DNA of 64,000 bases, from contig NZ_UCNN01000012.1 of NCBI RefSeq assembly GCF_900473935.1, positions 41,746 to 105,745 on the forward strand, given 5' to 3'. Numbering within the stretch: the stretch's first letter is position 1; every line of letters starts with the position of its first letter. Both the position numbers and the translations under genes were made by a program. Shown here piece after piece: positions 1 to 9,470 of this stretch. This stretch comes from Synechococcus sp. UW105 (lineage in GTDB: Bacteria > Cyanobacteriota > Cyanobacteriia > PCC-6307 > Cyanobiaceae). The notes under the pieces were generated by a model, which was not told where the DNA came from, ran no database searches, and was given only the letters and a program-made list of their open reading frames with translations.

Positions 1-854
1 TGGTGCAGTACGGAGTTGATCAAGCAACCCAGCGCCTGGACATGGAGCGGGTTCGGCAACTTGCGCTTGAGCACAAACCGAAGCTGATCGTTTGCGGCTA
101 TTCCGCTTACCCACGCACGATCGATTTCCCTGCCTTCCGAGCCATCGCCGATGAAGTGGGTGCCTTCTTGCTGGCTGATATGGCCCACATCGCGGGGCTC
201 GTGGCGGCAGGAGTGCACCCCAGTCCTTTGCCTCACTGTGATGTGGTGACAACGACCACCCACAAAACCTTGCGGGGGCCTCGCGGTGGCTTGATCCTCT
301 GTCGCGATGCCGACTTCGCCAAGCGTTTCGACAAGGCCGTCTTCCCTGGCACCCAGGGTGGTCCGCTTGAGCACGTAATCGCGGCCAAGGCTGTGGCCTT
401 TGGCGAGGCCTTACAGGCTGACTTCAAGGCCTACAGCCTTCAGGTCGTGGCGAATGCCCAGGCTCTCGCTGAGCGCATTCAGGCTCGTGGCATCGATGTG
501 GTCAGCGATGGCACCGATAACCATCTTGTGCTGCTTGATCTGCGCAGCATCGGTATGACGGGCAAGGTGGCCGATCTGCTGGTGAGTGATGTGAATATCA
601 CCGCCAACAAGAACACCGTGCCGTTTGATCCTGAGTCGCCCTTCGTCACCAGTGGTCTGCGGCTCGGAACCGCAGCCCTCACCACCCGCGGATTTGATGC
701 TGACGCCTTCGCTGAGGTGGCTGATGTGATTGCAGACCGGCTGCTCAACCCCGAAGACGATGCTGTGCAAAGTCGTTGCCGTGTGAGGGTCCTCGACCTG
801 TGCCGGCGCTTCCCGCTGTATCTCAATCCTTCGCCTGTGCCGGCGCTTGCCTGA
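1..854 (+). CDS. glyA: Serine hydroxymethyltransferase, C-terminal part (5' end outside window)
   Basis: PLP enzyme that interconverts serine and glycine and charges tetrahydrofolate with a one-carbon unit. The window opens inside the gene; the reading frame is set by the codon at base 3, and 283 residues are visible. The PLP-lysine motif [14 protein letters not shown] lies near visible residues 83-96, preceded by the DMAHIAGL segment typical of the family. The C-terminal domain is complete and ends with a TGA at 852-854. The start lies upstream of the window. In cyanobacteria the enzyme supplies one-carbon units and takes part in photorespiratory glycine metabolism (family knowledge). About 90 bases separate it from the next gene. 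Confidence 0.95.
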   Translation, partial: VQYGVDQATQRLDMERVRQLALEHKPKLIVCGYSAYPRTIDFPAFRAIADEVGAFLLADMAHIAGLVAAGVHPSPLPHCDVVTTTTHKTLRGPRGGLILCRDADFAKRFDKAVFPGTQGGPLEHVIAAKAVAFGEALQADFKAYSLQVVANAQALAERIQARGIDVVSDGTDNHLVLLDLRSIGMTGKVADLLVSDVNITANKNTVPFDPESPFVTSGLRLGTAALTTRGFDADAFAEVADVIADRLLNPEDDAVQSRCRVRVLDLCRRFPLYLNPSPVPALA

Positions 855-944
855 CTGTCCTAGCGGTGGCTGGAACGATGTGGTTGGCTTGCCTAGATTG
901 GAACCATCTCATCCGATCTGGGTGATCCGCCTCCGGAGTCTTCT

Positions 945-2090
945 GTGATCCTCGCGAGCAGCCCTCTCGCCATGGCCGTGATCACGCTGATGATCGCGGC
1001 AGGGATCACGACGTTGGTCGTTCCATTGGTGCGACGACTTGGTCTGCAACTGGGGCTGATTGATCAACCCGATCCGCGTAAACAGCACTCCTCCCCGATG
1101 GTGCGCCTGGGTGGTGTGGGCATGGTCTTGGGCTTCTGCGCTGCGTTGGCCGTCATCTGGGGGATTGGCGGTTTTGGCCTGCTAGCCCCCGATCGTGACC
1201 AATTGATCTGGACGACGCTGGCTGGATCTCTCTGCTTTTTCTTCATCGGACTGGCCGATGATTTGTTCGCTCTTTCCCCCTGGCCGCGCCTCGCAGGCCA
1301 GATCACCGTGGCCATGGTGGTGTGGTCCCAGGGGGTGCGCATCGGTGCGATTGACCTCCCCTGGCTGAGTGGGTCTGCCTCGGTCATCGTTTTGCCCGAA
1401 CTCTTCAGCCTCGCTGCAACAGTGATCTGGCTGGTGGGTATTACCAATGCAATCAACTGGCTGGATGGCCTTGACGGCCTTGCTGCCGGAGTGGCCGGTA
1501 TTGCAGCGGTTGGTCTGCTTTCGGTGAGTTTCTCGCTTAACCAGGCGGCAGCTGGCTTGCTGGCGGCGGCCCTGGCGGGATGCTGTTTCGGTTTCTTGCG
1601 CCACAACTTCAATCCCGCCCGCATCTTTATGGGCGATGGTGGCTCCTATTTCCTTGGCTTCACGCTGGCTGCCGTCAGCATCGTTGGCCCAGCCAAAGGC
1701 CTCACTACCGTCAGTCTTTTGCTGCCATTGCTGATCCTGTCTCTGCCCCTTGCGGATATGTCTGCCGTGATCATGGGGCGGCTGAGTGATGGCCATTCCC
1801 CCTTTTATCCCGATCGGCGCCACCTGCATCACCGCTTGTTACGTGCGGGGTTCAGTCATCGACGCACGGTTTTGCTCATCTACGTCTTCACGCAATGGTT
1901 GGCTGCTCTTGCAATGGTGGTGGCCAACGTTGAACTCCGCTTTCTCTGGTTGGCTTTAGCGACGGCGATTTTGGTGGCCACCGTCGTGGTGATGCGTCGT
2001 CGTCAGATGGAAGAAACGGCTCGGAAGGCTGCACGCCGAAGAGCCCATGCAGACAAGAACCTCGCAGCCTGTCATCACAAGCATGGCTGA
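945..2090 (+). CDS. Polyprenyl-phosphate sugar-1-phosphate transferase (WecA/MraY family, GT4)
   Basis: Integral membrane enzyme (381 aa) of the family that transfers a UDP-sugar phosphate (usually GlcNAc-1-P) to undecaprenyl phosphate, the first step of surface polysaccharide assembly. About ten hydrophobic segments are visible. Family motifs are present: the Mg2+-binding pair ADD at residues 104-106, NWLDGLDG at 171-178, FMGDGGS at 228-234 and the histidine-rich HLHHRLL loop at 293-299. MraY itself is not excluded by fold, but these motifs fit WecA-like enzymes better. The start is GTG at 945. The stop overlaps the ATG of cinA (ATGGCTGA), so the two genes are probably translationally coupled. 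The lipid-linked product is not identifiable from sequence. Confidence 0.88.
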   Translation: MILASSPLAMAVITLMIAAGITTLVVPLVRRLGLQLGLIDQPDPRKQHSSPMVRLGGVGMVLGFCAALAVIWGIGGFGLLAPDRDQLIWTTLAGSLCFFFIGLADDLFALSPWPRLAGQITVAMVVWSQGVRIGAIDLPWLSGSASVIVLPELFSLAATVIWLVGITNAINWLDGLDGLAAGVAGIAAVGLLSVSFSLNQAAAGLLAAALAGCCFGFLRHNFNPARIFMGDGGSYFLGFTLAAVSIVGPAKGLTTVSLLLPLLILSLPLADMSAVIMGRLSDGHSPFYPDRRHLHHRLLRAGFSHRRTVLLIYVFTQWLAALAMVVANVELRFLWLALATAILVATVVVMRRRQMEETARKAARRRAHADKNLAACHHKHG

Positions 2091-3375
2091 GGGTGCGGCT
2101 GATGCCGCAACGGGTCAAGGTGTCGAGTTGCTCTGCGTTGGCACTGAGTTGCTGTTGGGGAACATTCTCAATGGCAATGCCCGTTGGCTTGGCGAGCAGC
2201 TCGCTGGTCTTGGTCTTCCGCACTATCGCCAGTCCGTGCTGGGGGATAACCGCGACAGGGTGATTGCCTTCGTGCGCGAAGCGGCAACGCGCTCCAGGGT
2301 GCTCATTACCACCGGTGGTCTGGGACCGACACCCGACGATCTCACCACCGAGGCGATTGCCTCCGCGTTTGAGGTGCCGCTCGAGGAGCGTCCGGAGGTG
2401 TGGGCTGACATCACTGCCAAGGCTCGCAGTCGTGGTCGTGAACCGTCCCTCAGTACTCGCCGTCAGGCTCTGCTCCCAAGGGGTGCCACGGTGTTGCCCA
2501 ACCCCACTGGCACTGCACCAGGGATGATCTGGTCACCTCAGGAGCATTTCACCCTGCTCACGTTTCCTGGGGTGCCGAGTGAAATGCGGGCCATGTGGAC
2601 TGCCACCGCAGTTCCCTGGTTGCAGCAGGCTGGACTGACTCAGGGGGTCTTCACCAGTCGCCTTCTGCATTTCTGGGGGATTGGTGAATCCAGCCTGGCT
2701 GAACAGATCGATGATTTGCTCGCAGGCACCAATCCCACCGTTGCGCCCTATGCCGGTGGTGGGGAGGTGATGCTGAGACTCACTGCCTGCGCAGACAACC
2801 CTGAAGCAGGACGCAGGCTTCTAGAGCCGTTGGAGGTGGAGCTACGTCGGCGCACCGGTGATCACTGTTTTGGGGCTGATGCTGACAGCCTTGCGTCAGT
2901 GGTCCTCCAATTGCTGCGCCAGCGAGGACAGACCGTTGCGGTGGCGGAGTCCTGCAGCGGAGGCGGTCTGGGGGCTGCACTGACAGCAGTCCCGGGCTCT
3001 TCCGAGGTTGTGCTTGGGGGGGTCATCGCCTATGCCAATGCGGTTAAGCAGTCGCTGTTGCGCGTTCCAGCAGAGCTGTTGAATTGCCATGGCGCCGTCA
3101 GTGACCCTGTGGCAGCGGCGATGGCTGAAGGAGTACGCCGCTGTACAGGGGCTGATTGGGGCCTAGGAATTACTGGGATTGCTGGCCCTGGTGGGGGCAG
3201 CGATGACAAGCCTGTGGGGTTGGTTCATATTGCAGTGGCTGGTCCGGACGGCTGTATCAGCAGTGCTTGCCGTTTTGGAGAGACGCGAGGTCGCGACTGG
3301 GTTCGTCGTCTCAGTGTTGGCGAAGCGCTTGATCGTCTGCGGCTGCGTCTCTTCATGCACTCTCCATCAGGCTGA
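2083..3375 (+). CDS. cinA: CinA family protein (competence/damage-inducible; NMN deamidase-like C-terminus)
   Basis: Two-domain protein of 430 aa. The N-terminal half is a molybdopterin-binding-like (MoCF) domain, with a [15 protein letters not shown] start and a [11 protein letters not shown] motif near residue 75. The C-terminal half is a PncC-type nicotinamide-nucleotide amidase domain, with the [16 protein letters not shown] motif and a [11 protein letters not shown] segment. In other bacteria CinA recycles NMN or processes ADP-ribose; in cyanobacteria it is also linked to RecA and natural competence (family knowledge). An in-frame ATG exists at 2047, but ATG 2083 overlaps the stop of the preceding gene and gives the usual N-terminus, so it is preferred. 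Confidence 0.92.
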   Translation: MAEGAADAATGQGVELLCVGTELLLGNILNGNARWLGEQLAGLGLPHYRQSVLGDNRDRVIAFVREAATRSRVLITTGGLGPTPDDLTTEAIASAFEVPLEERPEVWADITAKARSRGREPSLSTRRQALLPRGATVLPNPTGTAPGMIWSPQEHFTLLTFPGVPSEMRAMWTATAVPWLQQAGLTQGVFTSRLLHFWGIGESSLAEQIDDLLAGTNPTVAPYAGGGEVMLRLTACADNPEAGRRLLEPLEVELRRRTGDHCFGADADSLASVVLQLLRQRGQTVAVAESCSGGGLGAALTAVPGSSEVVLGGVIAYANAVKQSLLRVPAELLNCHGAVSDPVAAAMAEGVRRCTGADWGLGITGIAGPGGGSDDKPVGLVHIAVAGPDGCISSACRFGETRGRDWVRRLSVGEALDRLRLRLFMHSPSG

Positions 3376-3414
3376 GGCTGCGGCTTAGGGTGAGCGGCTG
3401 ATCACTTGGCCGGA

Positions 3415-4830
3415 ATGAGCAGCGGCACGCTTTACGACAAGGTCTGGGATCTGCACAGCGTTGCGGATCTCCCCGGTGGGCCCACCCAGCTGCTGATCGG
3501 ATTGCACCTAATCCATGAGGTCACCAGCCCCCAGGCGTTTGCGGCTCTGGACGACAAGGGCCTTCCCGTGCGTTGTCCGGAGCGCACCGTGGCCACGGTG
3601 GATCACATTGTGCCCACGACGAGTCAGGCAAGGCCGTTCGCCGATTCCCTGGCGGAAGAGATGCTCAGCACCCTGGAGCGCAACTGCGCTCGCCATGGCA
3701 TCACCCTGTATGGGCTTGGTAGCGGCCGCCAAGGGATTGTGCATGTGATCGCCCCGGAACTGGGCCTCACCCAGCCTGGGATGACGGTCGCCTGCGGTGA
3801 CTCACATACATCCACCCATGGCGCCTTCGGTGCCATCGCTTTCGGGATTGGCACCAGTCAGGTCCGTGATGTGTTGGCCAGCCAGAGCTTGGCGATGAAC
3901 AAGCTGAAGGTGCGCCGTCTTTGGTTCGACAACAGGCTCAGCCCTGGGGTGTTTGCCAAGGATCTGATCTTGCACGTGATTCGCACTCTCGGCGTCAAGG
4001 CTGGGGTGGGCCATGCGTATGAGTTCGCCGGGCCTGCGATCGAGGCTCTGTCGATGGAAGAGCGCATGACCCTCTGCAATATGGCCATCGAGGGTGGCGC
4101 TCGATGCGGGTACGTCAACCCTGATCAAGTCACCTTCGACTACCTCGCTGGTCGGCCGGAGGCACCTGAGGGTGAAGCTTGGGATCGGGCGGTTCAGTGG
4201 TGGCGCTCTTTGGCTTCCGATGCTGATGCCCGCTTTGATGATGAGGTGCGGTTTGATGCCGCAGCGATCGCTCCGATCGTGACCTGGGGTATCACGCCAG
4301 GCCAGGGAATCGGTGTGGATGAGACGGTGCCCACCACCGAGCAAATGGATCCAGCCGATCGGCCGATTGCCGAGGAGGCCTACCGCTATATGGATCTGGC
4401 CCCGGGTTCTGCGATCGCTGGAGTCCCCGTGGATGTCTGTTTTATTGGCAGTTGCACCAATGGCCGCTTAAGCGATCTCCAGGCAGCTGCCGATGTAGCT
4501 CGTGGTCGCCAAGTCGCAGATGGCATCAAGGCCTTTGTGGTGCCGGGTTCGGAACAGGTGGCCCGTGCGGCGGAAGCTGAGGGGCTTGATCAGGTGTTTC
4601 GCGCCGCCGGATTTGATTGGCGGGAGCCGGGATGTTCGATGTGCCTGGCCATGAATCCCGATCGGCTGGAAGGTCGTCAGATCAGTGCCAGTTCCAGTAA
4701 CCGCAACTTCAAAGGCCGACAAGGATCAGCCACTGGCCGCACCCTGCTGATGAGCCCGGCCATGGTTGCGGCAGCAGCCATCCATGGTGCGGTCACCGAT
4801 GTGCGCAACCTTGCTCCTGCCGACGGCTGA
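3415..4830 (+). CDS. leuC: 3-isopropylmalate dehydratase large subunit
   Basis: Large subunit (471 aa) of isopropylmalate isomerase, which converts 2-isopropylmalate to 3-isopropylmalate in leucine synthesis. It belongs to the aconitase superfamily. The [4Fe-4S] cysteines are in IGSCTNGR and in [13 protein letters not shown], and the HTSTHGAFG and [11 protein letters not shown] motifs are present. ATG 3415 ([12 protein letters not shown]) is the expected N-terminus; the TTG nine bases upstream is unlikely. leuD follows 56 bases later in the same direction, so both subunits are probably made from one transcript. Confidence 0.96.
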   Translation: MSSGTLYDKVWDLHSVADLPGGPTQLLIGLHLIHEVTSPQAFAALDDKGLPVRCPERTVATVDHIVPTTSQARPFADSLAEEMLSTLERNCARHGITLYGLGSGRQGIVHVIAPELGLTQPGMTVACGDSHTSTHGAFGAIAFGIGTSQVRDVLASQSLAMNKLKVRRLWFDNRLSPGVFAKDLILHVIRTLGVKAGVGHAYEFAGPAIEALSMEERMTLCNMAIEGGARCGYVNPDQVTFDYLAGRPEAPEGEAWDRAVQWWRSLASDADARFDDEVRFDAAAIAPIVTWGITPGQGIGVDETVPTTEQMDPADRPIAEEAYRYMDLAPGSAIAGVPVDVCFIGSCTNGRLSDLQAAADVARGRQVADGIKAFVVPGSEQVARAAEAEGLDQVFRAAGFDWREPGCSMCLAMNPDRLEGRQISASSSNRNFKGRQGSATGRTLLMSPAMVAAAAIHGAVTDVRNLAPADG

Positions 4831-4886
4831 ATGCATCCGCGCTGCGTTTCTGTTGTTCGTTTCTTCTTTGTTCTTCCACGTCAGCC

Positions 4887-5504
4887 ATGACCCAGTCCGG
4901 CCCTTTCCCCCAGGGAACGATCACCAGCGTCAATGGACGGGCCTTTGCCCTGCGTGGCGATGACATCGATACCGATCGGATCATTCCGGCCCGTTTCCTC
5001 AAATGCGTCAGTTTTGATGCCCTTGGCTCCCAGGCCTTCGCTGATGATCGTCAGGAGCTTGCTGGGGACCATCCCTTTGATCAGGCAGCTCATGTCGGAG
5101 CATCGATCCTTGTGGTCAATGGAAATTTCGGTTGTGGTTCGAGCCGGGAGCATGCTCCTCAAGCCTTGATGCGCTGGGGTATTCGTGCGCTCGTGGGTGT
5201 GAGCTTTGCCGAGATCTTCCACGGGAACTGCTTGGCTCTTGGCATTCCTTGCGCTACGGCGAGCTCTGATCAGATCAAGCAGCTGCAGGCAGCAGTTTCC
5301 GCAGATGCCATGGCATCTTGGAGCCTGGATCTGCAGACCTGTCGGTGCCGCAGTGAAGCGGCTGGAGAGTGGGCTGTTGGCTTTGAGTCTGGAGCGCTCG
5401 AGATGTTGCTGAGCGGTCGCTGGGATGCCACCTCTCAGTTGGTGGCCCGCGATGCTGAGCTGAAGCAGACCATGGCTGCGCTCCCGTATCTGAACGGCTT
5501 TTAA
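4887..5504 (+). CDS. leuD: 3-isopropylmalate dehydratase small subunit
   Basis: Small 'swivel' subunit (205 aa) that completes the LeuCD isomerase. The family motif NFGCGSSREHAPQAL sits at about residues 80-94 and the N-terminal DIDTDRIIPARFLK segment matches the family well. The start is ATG 4887. It lies directly downstream of leuC in the same orientation, which fits a leuCD operon. The C-terminal 40 residues are more variable, as is usual. Confidence 0.95.
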   Translation: MTQSGPFPQGTITSVNGRAFALRGDDIDTDRIIPARFLKCVSFDALGSQAFADDRQELAGDHPFDQAAHVGASILVVNGNFGCGSSREHAPQALMRWGIRALVGVSFAEIFHGNCLALGIPCATASSDQIKQLQAAVSADAMASWSLDLQTCRCRSEAAGEWAVGFESGALEMLLSGRWDATSQLVARDAELKQTMAALPYLNGF

Positions 5505-5564
5505 GTCACCTGGGCTGCGGACACTTGCCTCAGTGTCTATGAATGAAGAAGAGGCATCCGGCTG

Positions 5565-6032
5565 ATGGGCTTTCCGCTGTTCCCCACCTGTTATCCCCTG
5601 ACTGGGTTGCTCGCTTTGAGTCTTGGCACGATTGTCCAGTTGCGGGCGGCGGAGCCGATTCCGATCCAGGTCGATCCGGTGGTGCGTCTTCAGTCCACAG
5701 GTGACTGTCGTGGGTGTGATCTGCGAGGGGTGGATTTGGGCGGTGCCCATTTGATTGGAGTGGATCTTCGTGATGCTGATCTGCGTGGTGCCCGCCTTGA
5801 AGGTGCAAATCTGGAGGGAGCGGACCTCAGTGGGGCTCGTTTGGATGGTGCCAATCTGCAAAGGGCCGTTCTCAGCAATGCTGAACTCACTGGAGCGGAT
5901 CTGCGTCGCGCTGATCTGCGGGAGGCGGTGGTGATCAATGCCTATGCCCCTGGAGTGAAAACCGATGGCATGCAGTACGCCGGCTCGGACCTCACCGGTA
6001 GCCACTTGATTTATGGCGGTGGACCTGATTGA
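5565..6032 (+). CDS. Secreted pentapeptide-repeat protein
   Basis: Protein of 155 aa with a hydrophobic N-terminal stretch (residues about 8-28, ending near LRAAEP) that looks like a Sec signal peptide. From about residue 45 it carries tandem A(D/N)LxG-type pentapeptides (for example [20 protein letters not shown], then [10 protein letters not shown]) for about 75 residues. Such repeats fold as a right-handed quadrilateral beta-helix. Cyanobacteria encode many lumenal or periplasmic members whose functions are mostly unknown. The protein is convergent with the large DUF3769 gene, the stops being about 20 bases apart. No catalytic motif is visible. Confidence 0.85.
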   Translation: MGFPLFPTCYPLTGLLALSLGTIVQLRAAEPIPIQVDPVVRLQSTGDCRGCDLRGVDLGGAHLIGVDLRDADLRGARLEGANLEGADLSGARLDGANLQRAVLSNAELTGADLRRADLREAVVINAYAPGVKTDGMQYAGSDLTGSHLIYGGGPD

Positions 6033-6054
6033 GCGGCTGAGAATGGAGCCTTGA

Positions 6055-9000
6055 TCAGAACAGGCCCTTGTCGGGGTTGTTCAGGTTCGTCGGTGTGTAG
6101 GGAACAAAGGGCACCCCGGTTCCGGTGAAGTTGAAGTCATGGAGGCGGAATCGGAAGCCGCCGATCCCTTCATAAGGGTTGTAGTAGAAACCGAAGTCGT
6201 AGGAACGCCGCTGCCATCGCAGCTCAAGGTTGGAGTTGATCACGTTGCCGTAGTACGCCGAATTCGGGTTGACGTTTAGGGCCAGGCCGGCGTTGATGAT
6301 CAAGGGACCGGCCAGTTGCTGGGTGACACCCATGCCAATCGTGCCGAGGTCGACCGCCTGATCGAAATCAAACGGACTGGATCCCTCTTTGAGGGTGCCG
6401 CCACCGATCACCGACACCTGGGTGTAATCCAGGAATGGTTTGCTGAAGGTCCCCAGGGTCAGGGTGGGGCCACCACTCAGCGAGAGGGTGTTCTGTTGCG
6501 TGCCGTTGCCGTACGCCGCTAGCAGGGTGTTGACATTGCTGTTGAGCGTGAGGCCAGGGACGATGGCGACTGGCGAATAGCGATAGGCCGCTTCAGGTGT
6601 GAGCGCTGCAGGTTGACCTCGCCAGAGTGGATAGCTGCTGTTGAGGGAGGCATAGATATTGGCGCGCCACAGATCCGCAAGGTTTTCGCTCTCAAACGTT
6701 TCCGCCTGATAGTTGCCGACGCCCATGCGCCAGAGGAACGTGTTGGTGAGTTGGCCCCAGTTCCAGTCCCCTTTCTGTTCAGCGAATCCGCCAAAGGCTG
6801 AATACACGTCGGTTTGGCCAAGGGATCCATTCCATGTGCGGTAGCGGTAAGCGCCAAACATGCGTGTCTTGAAGTTGCCAACGACAGGCAGGTTGAAGCG
6901 GTTTTTCAGTTCTCCCCAGTAGCGGCTTGCATTCGCGAAGTTGGAGGGATTCAAGCTGCTGATGTCGGCGTTCAAGGATGTTTGCCATCCCCACAGCTGA
7001 CCCGAGAGCTCGGCTTCAAGGCCAAAGGCATCGCCTGCCGTGATCGCTTGCTCCACTTTGCCGCTGTCGACTGCACTGCCAGGAGCCACGTAACTGTCGG
7101 TCTGACCATCGATTGCCCGCTGCACCAGAAGCTGCGGTTGCAGATCCAATTGGTAGTCATTGCTGAGTTTGATCGGCTTGAGGTTGCGGCCGATGAAGAA
7201 GCCATCGCGGTCATCGTTGTCAATCCCGACCACCCAGCGGTTATCCACTTCTTCTTGCTTCTGGATGCGTTGGGTGCGGCTGACGCTGATGGGTAGCCGC
7301 TCTTCCACGATCAGCCTGTTCCGGCGCGCCTTGATCAGGATGTCGCCGTTGGGCTCCTGTCTGGCGACCACATCTTCGGCGTCAATGCGGGTCTGAGCAG
7401 GGGTGAAGGGATCGTTGGTGAAGCCCATGCGGTCAGCGGTCCAGCCTTCTGGTGTGAGGCGGATCTTGCTGGCCTGGATCCGCCAGCGACTGATTTCACC
7501 TGTCACCAGCTGCGTGCGTCCGAGCTGTTTCAGTTGGGTGGGTTTCATGCCGCCGTAATCGTTTTCTTCCTCGATGGTTTGCTCGCGGGTCTCCTGCTTC
7601 CTCTGGCCTCCGCCGGGGACACCGAGACGCCGTTCAATCGTGAGGGATTGTTGGATCTGGATGCTGCTGATCCGTTGGTCAATTGCGGCAATGGCGCTGG
7701 CACGAAGCGCTTCTTGCTCCGATGGCGAGAGGCTGGAGTATCGGGTCTGTGCGATGGGCTCCGGCTGGGTAGAGGAGTGTCCTGCAGTGACCCGCGTACC
7801 CGCACCATCCAGTGTGATGGCCTCGAGCTCCTGGTTGAGGGTTTGAGAGGGCCTGCGGTTTGCGCGGTCTGGGTCTGGACAACCCAGTGGTGGTGGCACC
7901 TCGCTTTGTGCTGCAGCAGCGCGATCTCGCCCCCAGCGGTAACGCGCACCGATGAGGTAGGCATTGCTGCCTTCTCGCACACCGCTGTAGGTGCCGAAGG
8001 CGCCTGATCTGTGGTGAATGCGTCCTACCAGTGAGAGCTGTTTCGAGACTGCGGCCTCGAGCTCAAAGCCGAGATAGTTGAGCAGCTGCGCGTAGTTTTC
8101 GCGGTAGGTGCGTTCATAGTTACTGGCTGCTGTGAAGTAACTGACGCCTTCCACCACTCCGAAGCTCAGCCAAGGCTGGAGCCAAAGTCTGGCCCCAATG
8201 CCGAGAATGCCTTCACCGAACTGTTGCCCTGGTGTGTCCGCATAGGGAACAGCTTGATTAAATTCACCGCCTGGCTGTTGATAGGCCTGATGGCCGAAGA
8301 GATTGCCCTCGAGTTCGATCGCTAGGGGGCCCGCTTTCCAGATTCGTTTCTGCAGGGTTACACCGAGCAGATATTCCGGACGCATGCGTCCATTGAACAG
8401 AAAGGTGTCGCCAAAGTTGGAGTCGATGCTTTGGCCACCCCAGGCGGTGGCAGCCCAGGGATGGGGATGCCATTGAGGAATCGGGGGGAGAACAGGTGGA
8501 CAGGCCATGCCCAGATGGGTGGCAGATTCGGCATGCACCGGCCCTGGAACGACCCAGTCCCCAGAGCCAGGAAGCTCCTGCGTCCAGAACTCACCAGTAT
8601 CCCCTTGCGGGCTGATCCGTTCAGCGGTCCTGCCGGACAGCTCGATCTGCAACGCTGTTGGAAATCCCAGCCCCGAGCTCTCCAACACTGGCAGTGGTCG
8701 GATGGAACGAACGGCAGCACCTTGTGCCGATGGGCTCGTGGGATTGAGGTCGATTGCGGCGCTGTCGAGATCGAGAACGCCATAGACGTCCTTAAGGATG
8801 CCTTCGTTCTGAATCAGGCTGAAGCGAAGCGTGCTGGCCTGGAAATATTGAGCACCCCTGCGGTAGCGCACACGGCCTTGTGCCGCGAAGGTACTGAAAT
8901 TTGAATCGAATTCAATTCTGTCAGCCTGAAGCAGTCCACCATTGATTTGGGCAGTGACGTTGCCCTCGGCCACAAACAGGTCACGTTCGCCGTCGAACCG

Positions 9001-9207
9001 CTGCTGATCTGCTCTGAGCTGAATCTCAAGGGGCGGCGTCTGCGACGCTGCTGACTGACTGACCTGGCCAGTGGTTGATGGCCTACGAATGTCTTCGCTT
9101 TGGGCCAGAGCCTTCTCGCCGCTCGTGAGTGCCAGAGCCGCAGACAGCCCAAGTGACCCGATCGCAATCAGTTGATGGCGTTGGGGCTGGGCGAATCGAC
9201 CTGGCAA
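6055..9207 (-). CDS. DUF3769 / OstA-LptD-like outer-membrane protein
   Basis: Large protein (1050 aa) with an N-terminal signal segment (about residues 12-35, ending EKALAQSE). An OstA-like beta-jellyroll follows at about residues 60-135 (QRFDGERDLFVAEGNVTAQ then LLQADRIEFD), the signature of LPS-transport LptA/LptD-type domains. A second OstA-like segment lies near residue 600. The C-terminal half is rich in alternating aromatic/polar residues and ends in aromatic positions, as in a beta-barrel. It is most likely the cyanobacterial DUF3769 homologue of the LPS-assembly barrel LptD. Its N-terminus faces psbI with about 105 bases between the two genes, both on the minus strand. Confidence 0.8.
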   Translation of the reverse strand: MPGRFAQPQRHQLIAIGSLGLSAALALTSGEKALAQSEDIRRPSTTGQVSQSAASQTPPLEIQLRADQQRFDGERDLFVAEGNVTAQINGGLLQADRIEFDSNFSTFAAQGRVRYRRGAQYFQASTLRFSLIQNEGILKDVYGVLDLDSAAIDLNPTSPSAQGAAVRSIRPLPVLESSGLGFPTALQIELSGRTAERISPQGDTGEFWTQELPGSGDWVVPGPVHAESATHLGMACPPVLPPIPQWHPHPWAATAWGGQSIDSNFGDTFLFNGRMRPEYLLGVTLQKRIWKAGPLAIELEGNLFGHQAYQQPGGEFNQAVPYADTPGQQFGEGILGIGARLWLQPWLSFGVVEGVSYFTAASNYERTYRENYAQLLNYLGFELEAAVSKQLSLVGRIHHRSGAFGTYSGVREGSNAYLIGARYRWGRDRAAAAQSEVPPPLGCPDPDRANRRPSQTLNQELEAITLDGAGTRVTAGHSSTQPEPIAQTRYSSLSPSEQEALRASAIAAIDQRISSIQIQQSLTIERRLGVPGGGQRKQETREQTIEEENDYGGMKPTQLKQLGRTQLVTGEISRWRIQASKIRLTPEGWTADRMGFTNDPFTPAQTRIDAEDVVARQEPNGDILIKARRNRLIVEERLPISVSRTQRIQKQEEVDNRWVVGIDNDDRDGFFIGRNLKPIKLSNDYQLDLQPQLLVQRAIDGQTDSYVAPGSAVDSGKVEQAITAGDAFGLEAELSGQLWGWQTSLNADISSLNPSNFANASRYWGELKNRFNLPVVGNFKTRMFGAYRYRTWNGSLGQTDVYSAFGGFAEQKGDWNWGQLTNTFLWRMGVGNYQAETFESENLADLWRANIYASLNSSYPLWRGQPAALTPEAAYRYSPVAIVPGLTLNSNVNTLLAAYGNGTQQNTLSLSGGPTLTLGTFSKPFLDYTQVSVIGGGTLKEGSSPFDFDQAVDLGTIGMGVTQQLAGPLIINAGLALNVNPNSAYYGNVINSNLELRWQRRSYDFGFYYNPYEGIGGFRFRLHDFNFTGTGVPFVPYTPTNLNNPDKGLF

Positions 9208-9313
9208 GCGATCTCTCCTGAGGCCGCTGATCTTGCCATGGTGAGATCGCTGGAATGCTCTGGTGCTGACCAGTGCTGCGCGTGACCGACAGCCTGGATC
9301 AGATCAGCCAGAG

Positions 9314-9433
9314 TCAGTCTTCGAGATCCTTGCGGCTAGGTGTGCGGCTGGGATCGCTAGCCAAGAAGCCGAACACGAAGATCCCAAGGAAGAAGAAGAC
9401 GACCGAGTACACGGAAATCTTGAGGGCAAGCAT
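9314..9433 (-). CDS. psbI: Photosystem II reaction centre protein I (39 aa)
   Basis: Found by translating the minus strand. The product starts [15 protein letters not shown] and ends [14 protein letters not shown], which is the recognisable PsbI sequence: one membrane helix near D1 at the PSII periphery, with a conserved charged C-terminus. The ATG (complement of 9431-9433) and the TGA (complement of 9314-9316) give exactly 39 codons plus stop. It lies head to head with the alpha-mannosidase gene; extending that gene to its farthest upstream start would cover all of psbI, so that extension is wrong. Too short for most ORF callers. Confidence 0.95.
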   Translation of the reverse strand: MLALKISVYSVVFFFLGIFVFGFLASDPSRTPSRKDLED

Positions 9434-9470
9434 GGAGACCGACCGGCGTCTGGGACAGCGTCATCATCTT

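Noticed and set aside
4881..6005. 374-codon minus-strand ORF over leuD and the pentapeptide gene
   Set aside because: Mirror of repetitive pentapeptide coding and leuD; both plus-strand genes are clear.
9273..9470. N-terminal extension of the alpha-mannosidase
   Set aside because: Covers psbI on the other strand; low-complexity basic residues unlike the family.
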